A stretch of DNA of 64,000 nt from Dyadobacter frigoris (GCF_005280585.1 NZ_SZVO01000001.1:1-64000), one strand, 5' to 3'; positions 26,199-34,550 are shown, numbered from the stretch's first letter. The notes: generated from the sequence alone by a model not told the origin. Program-made: numbers and translations.

Positions 26199-26281
26199 GT
26201 CGTTTTGGGCATTTTCCTGCATATTGTTCTAAATGTGGGATTAATTTCATCTTAAAAAGATACTTTTTTTATCTTTTTTGT

Positions 26282-26328
26282 TAATACATGCTTGTATTAG
26301 TTTTGTACAATTTATTAGATTTGTACAA
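26282..26328 (+). promoter_or_regulatory. Promoter and palindromes upstream of AraC-type gene
   Basis: TTG (26292-26294) and TAGATTTG (26316-26323) are 21 bases apart. The -33 element lies in the palindrome TAATACA-TGCT-TGTATTA (26282-26299). Two copies of TTGTACAA (26303-26310 and 26321-26328) with 18-base spacing overlap the -7 region. This dense dyad arrangement suggests repression, perhaps autoregulation. Confidence 0.55.
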
Positions 26329-26371
26329 AAATTGAATAAACGGTCTTTTCGGGCCCTAAATATATACATGT

Positions 26372-27301
26372 ATGGAAGACTATAATAAGATTATCGAGTC
26401 ATTAGGCGTGAAGTTTGTAAGGGCGAGACATATCCGCATTTTACAACCGATCACGATCAAGAATTTTTACGACGTACAGAATTCACTTACAATTTTGTAC
26501 GATGGAGAAGTTTCGTTTGGTAGCGAAGAATCTCATAAGGTTGAGGAAGGCGACATGTTGTTTATTCCGGGTGGAAAACATGCAACTGTAACTTATGGTA
26601 ACACGCAAACTGCGAAAACGGTATCGAACGAGGAGTTCATGACAAACCGGGATAATTATATGGAAGCCGGACATGACCCTGCTTTAATCGGAAAACTGCC
26701 AAATACATTCGGTTTGATTTCTTTTGAAGCGAAAGTTTTTGACACGGTTAACTTCTTTACTTCCCTGGACGTTCCTCCGTTTTTGATCAAAAGAGACGAT
26801 CAGATCGCGGCTACAATTAACCAGATCCTGACAGAAGACATGCTTGATATTCCTGGTAAAGGACGTATCATTAAAATCAAAACAGAAGAGGTCGTAATCG
26901 AAATTATTCGTTACATTCTTAAAAATAAATTGTTTGTTGAGCAACTTGTTACAAACAGTACGTATTTCAAGGATCCTCGCTTGATTGACATTTTTGCTTA
27001 TATCAAAGATAATTTGGGTGGTGATCTTTCCAACAAAGTTTTGGCAAACGTTGCAAACGTATCAGAAGATTACGTTGGACAGTATTTCAAAATGCTGACA
27101 GGTATCAACCCGCAGGATTATATTGAGTACCAACGTATGGAAAAAGCAGTTGACCTGCTTCGTACTTCTAAGAAAAGTATCCGCGCTATCGGTTCTGATG
27201 TTGGATATAAAGACACAGCTTATTTCTGCCGTCGTTTCAAAATGATGTTCGGAATTCCAGCTGGTAAGATGCGTCGTCGTGAATCTTTGATGAACGTTTA
27301 G
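26372..27301 (+). CDS. AraC family transcriptional regulator
   Basis: A 309-residue regulator. The N-terminal half (about 20-110) looks like a cupin sensor domain: YDGEVSFGSEESHKVEEGDM and FIPGGKHATVTYG. The C-terminal AraC/XylS double helix-turn-helix occupies about 205-300: LANVANVSEDYVGQYFKMLT, then RAIGSDVGYKDTAYFCRRFK, the signature second helix-turn-helix. The ligand is unknown. Its promoter carries palindromes, one resembling that of the acyl-CoA dehydrogenase upstream, so both may be its targets. A strong terminator follows. Confidence 0.88.
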   Translation: MEDYNKIIESLGVKFVRARHIRILQPITIKNFYDVQNSLTILYDGEVSFGSEESHKVEEGDMLFIPGGKHATVTYGNTQTAKTVSNEEFMTNRDNYMEAGHDPALIGKLPNTFGLISFEAKVFDTVNFFTSLDVPPFLIKRDDQIAATINQILTEDMLDIPGKGRIIKIKTEEVVIEIIRYILKNKLFVEQLVTNSTYFKDPRLIDIFAYIKDNLGGDLSNKVLANVANVSEDYVGQYFKMLTGINPQDYIEYQRMEKAVDLLRTSKKSIRAIGSDVGYKDTAYFCRRFKMMFGIPAGKMRRRESLMNV

Positions 27302-27324
27302 TATTAAGAAAAGAAAATATTTGG

Positions 27325-27360
27325 AAAAAGAGCTGTCTTTTTGAGACAGCTCTTTTTTTG
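27325..27360 (+). terminator. Terminator after AraC-type gene
   Basis: AAAAGAGCTGTCT pairs with AGACAGCTCTTTT across a TTTTG loop (about 27327-27357), ending in a T run. The A-run on the other side may let it serve the convergent NTF2-like gene as well. Confidence 0.88.
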
Positions 27361-27397
27361 ATTCTTATCATTGCAAAAAATAATTTTTTGTAAAATA

Positions 27398-27832
27398 TTA
27401 TTGAACCGGCGTTAGTTGTACCGTCGCTACCTTCCAGTTTCCCCCTTTTTTTACGGAAACAACGGTATAGGTAACTTCATTTTGAAAACCATTGGATTCA
27501 ATCTTTCCCTTCACGTTCCATGTTCCGGTTACTACGCCAACATCACCATAATCACGCGTACGTGAGCCGGAAAGCATCCCGGTTTCTACCGTGAGGTAAC
27601 CTTGTGCAACAGCCTGAGAAAGCATGTCACGGTCAATTTGTCGTCCGTCAAAACTGACAATGGAAAAATCATCAGCCAGGACATTATTTAATGCATTACT
27701 ATCTTCATCCAAAAGTGCTTTAAAAAATGTATTGGAGCACTCTGTTGCATCCAGCGGCGACGAAAAACTAGCCTGTGCATAAGCGGAAACGGAGCCAAAA
27801 GTAAGGAGGCCGAAAAGCATTAATCTTTTCAT
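27398..27832 (-). CDS. Secreted NTF2-like (DUF4440/SnoaL-type) protein
   Basis: A 144-residue protein with a signal peptide (MKRLMLFGLLTFGSVSAYAQ, cleaved near residue 20) and a single NTF2-like alpha+beta domain: CSNTFFKALLDEDSNALNNV, then LADDFSIVSFDGRQIDRDML and VGVVTGTWNVKG. This matches DUF4440-type periplasmic proteins, a fold used for small-ligand binding or simple enzymes. No catalytic residues can be assigned. It is monocistronic and converges with the AraC-type gene. Confidence 0.75.
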   Translation of the reverse strand: MKRLMLFGLLTFGSVSAYAQASFSSPLDATECSNTFFKALLDEDSNALNNVLADDFSIVSFDGRQIDRDMLSQAVAQGYLTVETGMLSGSRTRDYGDVGVVTGTWNVKGKIESNGFQNEVTYTVVSVKKGGNWKVATVQLTPVQ

Positions 27833-28039
27833 AAAGCGTTTAAGGTTGATATAGTAGAAAAGTTCATGAAATCTGCAAAAAAGCTAAGTGATGTGCAAAT
27901 TTTTAGCCAAATCTTAATGATTTTCTAACAGCGGGCAATGAAAGGTTTTTTTGATTTTAATCTATATCCAAAACGGTTTCCTGCCTTCTGATTATATGAG
28001 TAGATTCGCCCTTGATTTAGGATAAATGAATACGAATAA

Positions 28040-28438
28040 ATGAATATGACAAAAATAAAATCATTCTTTTCAGTTTTAGGACTTTTCGTGATGCTAACGG
28101 CTTGTTCAGCGCCTCCTGATAAACTTGGCAAGCTGGATGTTAAAAAATGGCGTCAGGACCGCGGAGGATGCAAAGGAGATCGCGTGTCGCTAATATCCGA
28201 TTTGAAAGCTGAGCAAAAACAATTGCTGGGAAAGTTTGCAGACGATATCGGAAAAATTTTAGGAAGACCGGATATTCACCAGTTAGGCGAACGCAATACA
28301 AAATTCTATATTTATTTTTTGGAAAAAGGAGCGCAGTGTGAAGACATTACGAAAAAGTCAGATGCCAGGAAAGTGATATTGAAGTTTAATGCGATCGGGT
28401 TGATGTCGGAGATTACTTATCAGAGTAGGCCTTTGTGA
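28040..28438 (+). CDS. Predicted lipoprotein of unknown function
   Basis: A 132-residue protein with a lipoprotein signal: hydrophobic segment FFSVLGLFVMLTACSA, with LTAC as lipobox and Cys near residue 22. The mature part is basic and contains two further Cys residues (GGCKGDR, AQCEDI). It includes LISDLKAEQKQLLGKF and GRPDIHQLGERNTKFYIYFL, a pattern reminiscent of small outer-membrane-assembly lipoproteins that carry a D-x-R-x(n)-Y-Y strand, but no family was firmly recognised. Its 3' end overlaps the convergent WYL regulator gene by 19 bases. Confidence 0.62.
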   Translation: MNMTKIKSFFSVLGLFVMLTACSAPPDKLGKLDVKKWRQDRGGCKGDRVSLISDLKAEQKQLLGKFADDIGKILGRPDIHQLGERNTKFYIYFLEKGAQCEDITKKSDARKVILKFNAIGLMSEITYQSRPL

Positions 28439-29388
28439 TTGTTTTCAATTTGGTATTTAAGGGAAGAAGGTGAAATTACTTCGGCGTCATGTCCCAATTC
28501 AAAAATTTTTGAGTTTAGTTCCCGGTTGGTATAGACATACCATTCAAAATCAATAAAGTCATTCGTTTCCTGAATTTCAATTTGGGATGAATGCCAATGT
28601 TTTGTCCGGATGTAATAGGCGCGCGGTTTTTTAATCCGGACCACAACCTGTGCCAATTCGCCCTCGAGACTTACGCCGATCAGGTTATTAAAATATTTCT
28701 CAGGATCAGGAATATTGTCCAGTGTTAATTTTTTATCCGAAAGTCTGACATCGTTGATGCGGTCGAGTGCAAAATTCTGATAAACATTCCTGTCGGCATC
28801 GTAAGCAATTAAAAACCATCTGTGATTATATTCTTTCAAAAATACAGGAAGGGCAGTCCTGATCTGCATAGCCCTTCCGAAAGGTGTATAATGTAATAAA
28901 AGGACTTTTTGCTTTACCGTATAATCATGTAGTATACGAATCCAATTCTGCCCTGAATAGGTCGTTTTTTCAAACTGTAAACGCTTATCTCCCTGCGCAT
29001 CTGCGGCCCTGACTCTTCTTTCCAACGCAAGAAAAACCTTGTCCAGTTCTAAAAGTGCAGCTTTGGGCGCCTGGTAATATAGTTGATTAAGATAAGCGAG
29101 CATTTCATCCGTTTCTTCCGACTTTATTCCTTCCAACGCGTTGATCATAGAAAAGGCATCTTTGTAATAAAATTTTTGATGTTTGTTTCCTTTTGGAATT
29201 ATAGCACCTAAATCACGCAAAAATTGAATGTCAGCCCGTATCGTACGTTCGTGGATCAGCGGATCTACACTGAAACATTCTTTTACCAATTCTTCGGCGG
29301 AAAAGGAACCCATAGTCCGAAGTTGCTGATGAATTTTAAAAATACGGCGCAGACGTTTGTCTGATGCGGAAGAGCCTGTTCTTGGCAT
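28420..29388 (-). CDS. WYL domain transcriptional regulator
   Basis: A 322-residue regulator with an N-terminal helix-turn-helix of the DeoR/HTH_11 type (IFKIHQQLRTMGSFSAEELV, about 14-33) and a central WYL ligand-sensing domain (about 130-230: KQKVLLLHYTPFGRAMQIRT and YNHRWFLIAYDADRN). The start at 29388 (MPRTGSSASDK) is chosen over 29421 because the latter would overlap the likely promoter. WYL regulators often respond to nucleic acid ligands or damage and in several species guard defence operons. Here it is divergent from a RecD/Pif1-like helicase with palindromes in the shared 127-base gap, so the helicase is a plausible target. Confidence 0.85.
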   Translation of the reverse strand: MPRTGSSASDKRLRRIFKIHQQLRTMGSFSAEELVKECFSVDPLIHERTIRADIQFLRDLGAIIPKGNKHQKFYYKDAFSMINALEGIKSEETDEMLAYLNQLYYQAPKAALLELDKVFLALERRVRAADAQGDKRLQFEKTTYSGQNWIRILHDYTVKQKVLLLHYTPFGRAMQIRTALPVFLKEYNHRWFLIAYDADRNVYQNFALDRINDVRLSDKKLTLDNIPDPEKYFNNLIGVSLEGELAQVVVRIKKPRAYYIRTKHWHSSQIEIQETNDFIDFEWYVYTNRELNSKIFELGHDAEVISPSSLKYQIENNHKGLL

Positions 29389-29418
29389 ATTAAAGTTTTT
29401 GATACAAAGTGTTTGCCA

Positions 29419-29487
29419 CAAATATATATCAACTACAATAGAATTGTATATGATATTTTTAACGGGTTAAAAACCAGCCTACTTTTG
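29419..29487. promoter_or_regulatory. Divergent promoter region with two palindromes (WYL regulator / helicase)
   Basis: Minus strand: TATATTTG (complement at 29419-29426) is a -7 element for the WYL gene, with the palindrome TACAAT-AGA-ATTGTA (29434-29448) just upstream. Plus strand: TACTTTTG (29480-29487) is a -7 element for the helicase, with TTTTTAAC-GG-GTTAAAAA (29456-29473) in its -33 zone. Both palindromes are placed to act as operators. Confidence 0.5.
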
Positions 29488-29515
29488 TCATGGTTAAAAC
29501 AAACAAACGCCCACG

Positions 29516-30883
29516 ATGATAGCAAACACATCCTTTGCAATTTTCGATTTTCTTTCCTTTGAGGCTACCCGCGAACAAGCGCACGGATTGTATCAGTTGG
29601 AAGAATTTCTTGCAATTGATACCAAAGAAGATGTTTTTGTTTTACGCGGAGCTGCCGGAACCGGAAAGACTTCGTTGGTAAAAGCAGTTGTTGATTATCT
29701 GGAAAAACAGGAAATTGGCTGTTACCTGACCGCACCGACAGGACGGGCGGCAAAAGTGCTGGGTTACAAAACACATAGCCTTGCTCACACGGTACACCAT
29801 ACGATTTATAAAATAATCCCGACAGAGGATGAGCGCATTATCATGGATCGGCGGATTAACACACAGGACGCATACAGCATTTTTATTGTAGACGAAGCAT
29901 CCATGATCAGTGATCTGCAAAATCGTGAAGGGAGTTTTATTACGCCAAATTCTGTGCTGACCGATCTGTTGGCTTTTGTAAAACAGGGCAATGCGCGCAA
30001 CAAGATCGTTTTTATTGGAGACCGTTATCAGCTTGCTCCGGTTAATGAATCTGAATCTGTTGCTTTAAATCTTACATATTTTTTCAAAAAGTATAAATTA
30101 AGCGGCCGTCAGGCTGAACTTAATGAAGTAAAACGACAAACCGGGCAGTCACCCGTTTTATCCCTGGCGCATGATATTCGGCGCAAAAGTGACGAAGGCC
30201 GTGCTTTGGGAAAACTTGCTGTAAACCGGCTGTATAATTTTACCGCAGGCGTAACGCGTTATATGAATTTGTATGATGCAACCCGGCCAGATAACGTTGT
30301 GATGATAGGCGCATCTAATAAAAACGTACACACGTTTAATACAATGGTAAGAGATCGTATGGGTTTAACGGGCATACTGGCCGTTGGAGATCAGGTTGTG
30401 GTGAATGAGAATTGGATAGGTGGTGAGCAGCTTATCGTAAAAGGCGAAACCGGTTTGGTCCGGGAAATAGGCAGCGCTATTGAAAAACGTGCAGCGCTGG
30501 AATTTGTAACGGCTAAAATCGAATTCCGTGATCCCGATCACCAGCCATTAATTATTACTACAAAAGTACTTTTGGATACACTTCGAACCCCAACCGCAGA
30601 AGTCGCCGGAGAGCTGTTAAGAAATCTCAAAGCTGACCGTATGGCTAAAAATCATGATTATCGTAATAATCCGCACCCTGCCAACGATCCCTACATGGGC
30701 GCTATGCGTCTGCGTTACGGACACGGACTTACGGGATATAAAGCACAGGGTGGCGAATGGAGCCATGTTTTACTGCATCCGTGGTTTCATGAAAACGATT
30801 ATCGGTACGCATATACCGCTGTAACGCGGGCGCGCGAAAGTGTAACAAGTTGGGAGCAAGGCGGTAACTGGTGGCAGAAGTGA
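29516..30883 (+). CDS. SF1 DNA helicase, RecD/Pif1-like
   Basis: A 455-residue superfamily 1 helicase of the RecD2/Pif1/Dda group that unwinds DNA with 5'-3' polarity in characterised relatives. Walker A is LRGAAGTGKTSLVKAVV near 43-59, motif Ia is LTAPTGRAAKVLG, Walker B is IFIVDEASMISD near 122-133, motif III is KIVFIGDRYQLAPV, and motifs V/VI are HGLTGYKAQGGEWSHVLL and YTAVTRARE near the end. It lacks the RecD2 N-terminal extension and RecBCD partners. It may help replication or repair; the WYL neighbour hints at regulated expression. The stop is followed closely by a DUF433 gene. Confidence 0.88.
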   Translation: MIANTSFAIFDFLSFEATREQAHGLYQLEEFLAIDTKEDVFVLRGAAGTGKTSLVKAVVDYLEKQEIGCYLTAPTGRAAKVLGYKTHSLAHTVHHTIYKIIPTEDERIIMDRRINTQDAYSIFIVDEASMISDLQNREGSFITPNSVLTDLLAFVKQGNARNKIVFIGDRYQLAPVNESESVALNLTYFFKKYKLSGRQAELNEVKRQTGQSPVLSLAHDIRRKSDEGRALGKLAVNRLYNFTAGVTRYMNLYDATRPDNVVMIGASNKNVHTFNTMVRDRMGLTGILAVGDQVVVNENWIGGEQLIVKGETGLVREIGSAIEKRAALEFVTAKIEFRDPDHQPLIITTKVLLDTLRTPTAEVAGELLRNLKADRMAKNHDYRNNPHPANDPYMGAMRLRYGHGLTGYKAQGGEWSHVLLHPWFHENDYRYAYTAVTRARESVTSWEQGGNWWQK

Positions 30884-30903
30884 AAAGTTGTATATTTGAG
30901 AAA

Positions 30904-31152
30904 ATGAATCTTACAGCTATGCAAAACTGGCAGGAAAAAATCAGTCTCAATCCGGAAATACGTTTTGGGAAACCGTGCATTAAAGGTACGAGGATTACAG
31001 TTTGGGATATTTTGGGGTGGCTTGCGAGTGATATGAGCTATGACGAAATAGTAGAAGATTTTCCTGAACTTACACGTAGTGATATCCTGGCAGCATTAGC
31101 TTTTGCTGCTAACAGGGAGGAGAATACAAAAATTTTGATAACAACGGTATGA
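30904..31152 (+). CDS. DUF433 family protein, putative antitoxin
   Basis: An 82-residue protein from ATG 30904, with DUF433 signatures ISLNPEIRFGKPCIKGTRIT and VWDILGWLASDMSYDEIVED, then FPELTRSDILAALAFAANRE. DUF433 is a small helix-turn-helix-like domain often paired with PIN-like partners. The start at 30904 (or 30919) avoids the overlap with the helicase that the 30871 start would give. The stop overlaps the start of the next gene by four bases (ATGA), typical of a coupled pair. The antitoxin role is inferred from pairing. Confidence 0.8.
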   Translation: MNLTAMQNWQEKISLNPEIRFGKPCIKGTRITVWDILGWLASDMSYDEIVEDFPELTRSDILAALAFAANREENTKILITTV

Positions 31153-31484
31153 AATTTTTATTTGATGAAAACATTTCATTCCGGATCGTCAAACAGGTTA
31201 GCAATGCAGTTCCGCAAAGTATTCATATTAGCCAAAGTGGTTTAAATAGACCACCAACAGATCGTGAAATATGGAGTTATGCAAAAGCCAATAAATTCCT
31301 AATCGTAACATTTGATGAGGATTTTCTGGACCTGGCAAATGTGAATGGTTTTCCACCAAAAGTGATTTTGTTAAGAACGGGAAACTCATCAACCCGATTT
31401 ATTTCAGAACCACTCATTAATAAATTACCAGATATTCTACAATTCTATCAAACAGAAGTCTATGGGCTTCTGGAAATATTTTAA
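31149..31484 (+). CDS. DUF5615 PIN-like protein, putative toxin
   Basis: A 111-residue protein of the DUF5615/Mut7-C-like PIN fold: it begins MKFLFDENISFRIVK with the early Asp-Glu pair and has KFLIVTFDEDFLDLAN near residues 50-65 with the second acidic cluster, then PPKVILLRTGNSS. These acids match PIN-type metal-dependent RNase sites. Paired with DUF433 by a four-base overlap it forms a VapBC-like module. RNase activity has not been shown for most such pairs, so the toxin call is an inference. Confidence 0.78.
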   Translation: MKFLFDENISFRIVKQVSNAVPQSIHISQSGLNRPPTDREIWSYAKANKFLIVTFDEDFLDLANVNGFPPKVILLRTGNSSTRFISEPLINKLPDILQFYQTEVYGLLEIF

Positions 31485-31551
31485 CTACTAACGTTCCGGA
31501 AATTAACTTTTGGACAACAAGGGAAATTTTTTAGTTGTAAACAAATTTGTT

Positions 31552-31830
31552 ATGACGATTCAGGATTTAGAAACCATACTACGCAGGGAAAAAATATTTG
31601 ATGAATTTGGACTTAACAGGCTTGCGGTCTTTGGATCGTTCGCCCGGGGAGAAGCCTATCAGGATATTGATATTTTGCTCGAACAAAATATGAATTACAA
31701 AATTCGTGAACAGTTAAAAATAAAACTACAAGAAATACTCCATACAAAAGTCGATCTGGTTCCCGAAAAATTCGCTGACCCTATAATTGTATTTCGTGCT
31801 CGTAAAGATTTGAAGTATGTTACAAAGTGA
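31552..31830 (+). CDS. MNT-type nucleotidyltransferase domain protein (orphan)
   Basis: A 92-residue minimal nucleotidyltransferase. From ATG 31552 (MTIQDLETILRREK) it has AVFGSFARGEAYQDIDILLE near 26-45: GSFARGE plus the DxD metal site. A third acid, in TKVDLVPE, lies near residue 70. MntA antitoxins of HEPN-MNT systems have this architecture and AMPylate their HEPN toxin. Here no HEPN gene precedes or follows, so it may be an orphan or pair with something unrecognised. The start at 31510 is possible but adds an unconserved hydrophobic stretch. Confidence 0.75.
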   Translation: MTIQDLETILRREKIFDEFGLNRLAVFGSFARGEAYQDIDILLEQNMNYKIREQLKIKLQEILHTKVDLVPEKFADPIIVFRARKDLKYVTK

Positions 31831-31900
31831 TGATAGAAATCTACTTCCTCTGCTCGTAATGATCTTCAATAGACTATTTTCCAAAATATAAAAATTAACT

Positions 31901-33592
31901 ATGCAAACCCACCTCAAAGGCTTCGGCCTCGAAAATTTCCGCGTTTTTAAAGATTACACCTGGTTCGATTTTGCTCCGATCACGATTTTAACCGGGCCAA
32001 ATAGTTCAGGGAAAAGTTCTTTGAATAAGGCGTTGATGTTGATGAAGGATAACTTTGAAAAGGGAAATCTGCCGCCCTTCTACACAATGATTGCTGAAGG
32101 ATTCTCTTCTTCTGAGTATAGCGAAATTTTTCAAAAGTCACGGCTTGTTTCAGATACAGAGCAGGAATTTATTCAGACCTTTGAACCAAGTTCTATTGAA
32201 TTTGATGGAAACGTTCACGGCTTAAATAGTCCGGATTCAACAAAATGCCGAAGTGGCGAAAGTAATGTAATCTCATTTGTCTTCCAATATAACGTAAAAG
32301 CTGGAACATTTGATTTAGACATTGATCACAAGGAATTAAAAGAGTTTTTGGAAGAAACTATTACCTCAAAGCCAGATTTTTTTACTAATAAGAATTTAAG
32401 CCACGAGGAATTGGCTCAAAAAGCTTCTGATGAGTTGCATCAAAAAATTAGGGAGACAAAACCAGAACTTTACCAAAAGATTTATGATGAGCATGTATCC
32501 CCGAACATAGGTAAATATCGCCTTAGCTTTAATATTGAAAAAAGTATAGCCAGGTCACTTAATGCAATTGAGATTCTAAACAGCAAAAATGATCTAATCT
32601 TAAAAATTACCGATCATAACGTTTATTTTGATGTTGAGTTATTTGATCAATTATTAAAATCAAACGAAACAAAATTAAGTGAAACGTTTAAGAACACGAT
32701 GAAAGAGGTTTACTCAACTTCAAAAATTGGCCTTAAAGATTGGTTCAAAGCACATGAGGTATCTGATGAGAAAGCATTAGAATTGGAACAATTGGTATTT
32801 TCAAAACTTAGGATTTCTGACGATAAGGAAAAATTAGAAGTACAGGCCATTGGTGTAAGTTTAGCGAAGTTAGATTATCTGGCAACAAGCAAAAATGAAT
32901 ATAAAAGATCTTATTCGGAGGATAGTGATTCGAAGTTTAAGGATACAATGAAGTATTTAAATGAGGCAAGAAATAAGGGTTTTAAATTCAATGAGTTTTT
33001 TGAAGACTGTTCAAAATCTTTTAGTATAGACGGTGTATTTGACTTAAAATACGATAGTGAAATGGGAACATATTTCCCAAACATTGGCGGACATTCATTC
33101 ATTAATTTTGGCTATGGCTATTCACAAATCGCATCTATAATTTTTAAAGTTGCCGAGCATATTGCAAAAAAATATGTTTCTACAAGTAATGGGGGATATA
33201 TGTTTAATGAAGAGTCATCGCTAATGATACTAGAAGAACCAGAAGCCAACCTACATCCGAAATTCCAGAGCCTTTTAGCAGATTTTTTCGTTGAAGTAGC
33301 AGAAACTTTCAAAATCCAATTTATTATAGAAACGCACAGTGAATATCTGATTCGTAAATTACAGGTACTTACAGCTCGCAAGGATAATAAAGTCAACCCA
33401 ACCGACACGATCATTTACTATTTCTACGATCCAAACAATATCCCCCAAGACGAAAAAAAGCAGGTTAAGAAAATAGAAATTTTAGAAGATGGCAGTCTAT
33501 CGGATGATTTCGGGCCTAATTTCTTTGATGAGGCAGCTAACTGGGAGTTGGAGTTGATACGTTTGAAAAATAGTAAAAACCGTAATAATTGA
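31901..33592 (+). CDS. AAA ATPase (SMC/OLD-like, DUF3696-type C-terminus), candidate defence ATPase
   Basis: A 563-residue ABC-class ATPase: Walker A ILTGPNSSGKSSLNKALML near 29-47, Walker B LMILEEPEANLHPKFQSLL near 440-458, and switch region FIIETHSEYLIRKLQ near 474-488. Residues 70-410 are a large helical insertion. The tail IEILEDGSLSDDFGPNFFDE resembles DUF3696, found on many bacterial ATPases of defence islands. No TOPRIM nuclease is seen after Walker B, so it is not a standard OLD nuclease or GajA. Three bases separate it from the next gene, its likely effector partner. The gene is visibly more A/T-rich than its housekeeping neighbours. An anti-phage role is inference. Confidence 0.75.
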   Translation: MQTHLKGFGLENFRVFKDYTWFDFAPITILTGPNSSGKSSLNKALMLMKDNFEKGNLPPFYTMIAEGFSSSEYSEIFQKSRLVSDTEQEFIQTFEPSSIEFDGNVHGLNSPDSTKCRSGESNVISFVFQYNVKAGTFDLDIDHKELKEFLEETITSKPDFFTNKNLSHEELAQKASDELHQKIRETKPELYQKIYDEHVSPNIGKYRLSFNIEKSIARSLNAIEILNSKNDLILKITDHNVYFDVELFDQLLKSNETKLSETFKNTMKEVYSTSKIGLKDWFKAHEVSDEKALELEQLVFSKLRISDDKEKLEVQAIGVSLAKLDYLATSKNEYKRSYSEDSDSKFKDTMKYLNEARNKGFKFNEFFEDCSKSFSIDGVFDLKYDSEMGTYFPNIGGHSFINFGYGYSQIASIIFKVAEHIAKKYVSTSNGGYMFNEESSLMILEEPEANLHPKFQSLLADFFVEVAETFKIQFIIETHSEYLIRKLQVLTARKDNKVNPTDTIIYYFYDPNNIPQDEKKQVKKIEILEDGSLSDDFGPNFFDEAANWELELIRLKNSKNRNN

Positions 33593-33595
33593 GTT

Positions 33596-34546
33596 ATGAA
33601 GGTTTATTTGAACAAGGCGTTTTTGGTAAATTTTTTTTCAATGGAGTCGGAGGATGATGTTTATCGAGATATTGAAAGATTTCTCATAAGAATTAAAAGT
33701 AGTGCAGAACTTATACTAAATTTTGATTTTTTTGAAGCCTGCCAAGATCCATCTAATGGTGTAATATTCCGACGGATTGCCGGAAAAATACTTGCACAAA
33801 AAACGCGGTCTCAAAATTTCAATTTTTTAGAAGAATGCCAAGCAGCTAGCTTTCATAATCATACTAAACAACACATTTTCTTTTTGGATGAAGTTCCTGA
33901 ATTAAGTATTGAGCAAAATTTTGGATGCTTTGTTGTAGACACAACGAACATAAGGAGAGCAGAAGTTCTCTTCCAAGTAAAGGAAATAAGAGTGAATCAA
34001 AAGTATAGAAACTGGAATTTTCTGAGCTTGATTAAACATCCATGTAACGCTCTAATAATTACGGATAATTATATTTTTTTCAATGATCGAAGTCATGAAA
34101 ATATGATTTCCATTTTAAAGAATATTATGCCGAATACCCTTAAAGAAAATTTTGAGTTTCACTTAACAATTATTGGAGCACATCAAGATCCAGAACAACG
34201 CTATCAGGTAGAAAAAGAAAAAGATAGATTGCAAAAGTTTTTGAGCGAAGAATTCAAATATTCCATTAACCTGACAATTATTCAAAAGTACCACCATGAT
34301 AGATATATTTTCACCAACTATTATAAAATTACAAGTCCAAGAGGTTATAGTCTTTTTAGAAATAATAGAATTTCCGAAAATTTAGAAACAACACTTGATT
34401 GCAAATCAATTGCATATTTTAGTGGAGATTACTCAGCCGAGACAGTTATGTTAGAAGAATTGGTGAAATGCAGAACACTTAAAAATGATAGTAATTTGCT
34501 AACAAGTGACTATGCCGGCAACAAAATCAATCGGCTTTTGACGTAA
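33596..34546 (+). CDS. Unknown protein coupled to the DUF3696-type ATPase
   Basis: A 316-residue protein not recognised as any known family. It is cytosolic in character, with no signal or membrane span. Residues 1-130 include MKVYLNKAFLVNFFSME and FGCFVVDTTNIRRAEVLF. The middle holds CNALIITDNYIFFND (about 150-165) and LKENFEFHLTIIGAHQ. A histidine motif, YHHDRYIFTNYYKITSPRGY (about 232-251), recalls the HxDR-type motif of some phospholipase D/MIT_C-like domains, but only faintly. Starting three bases after the ATPase stop, it is surely cotranscribed. It may be the effector of a two-gene defence system. Confidence 0.7.
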   Translation: MKVYLNKAFLVNFFSMESEDDVYRDIERFLIRIKSSAELILNFDFFEACQDPSNGVIFRRIAGKILAQKTRSQNFNFLEECQAASFHNHTKQHIFFLDEVPELSIEQNFGCFVVDTTNIRRAEVLFQVKEIRVNQKYRNWNFLSLIKHPCNALIITDNYIFFNDRSHENMISILKNIMPNTLKENFEFHLTIIGAHQDPEQRYQVEKEKDRLQKFLSEEFKYSINLTIIQKYHHDRYIFTNYYKITSPRGYSLFRNNRISENLETTLDCKSIAYFSGDYSAETVMLEELVKCRTLKNDSNLLTSDYAGNKINRLLT

Positions 34547-34550
34547 ACCA

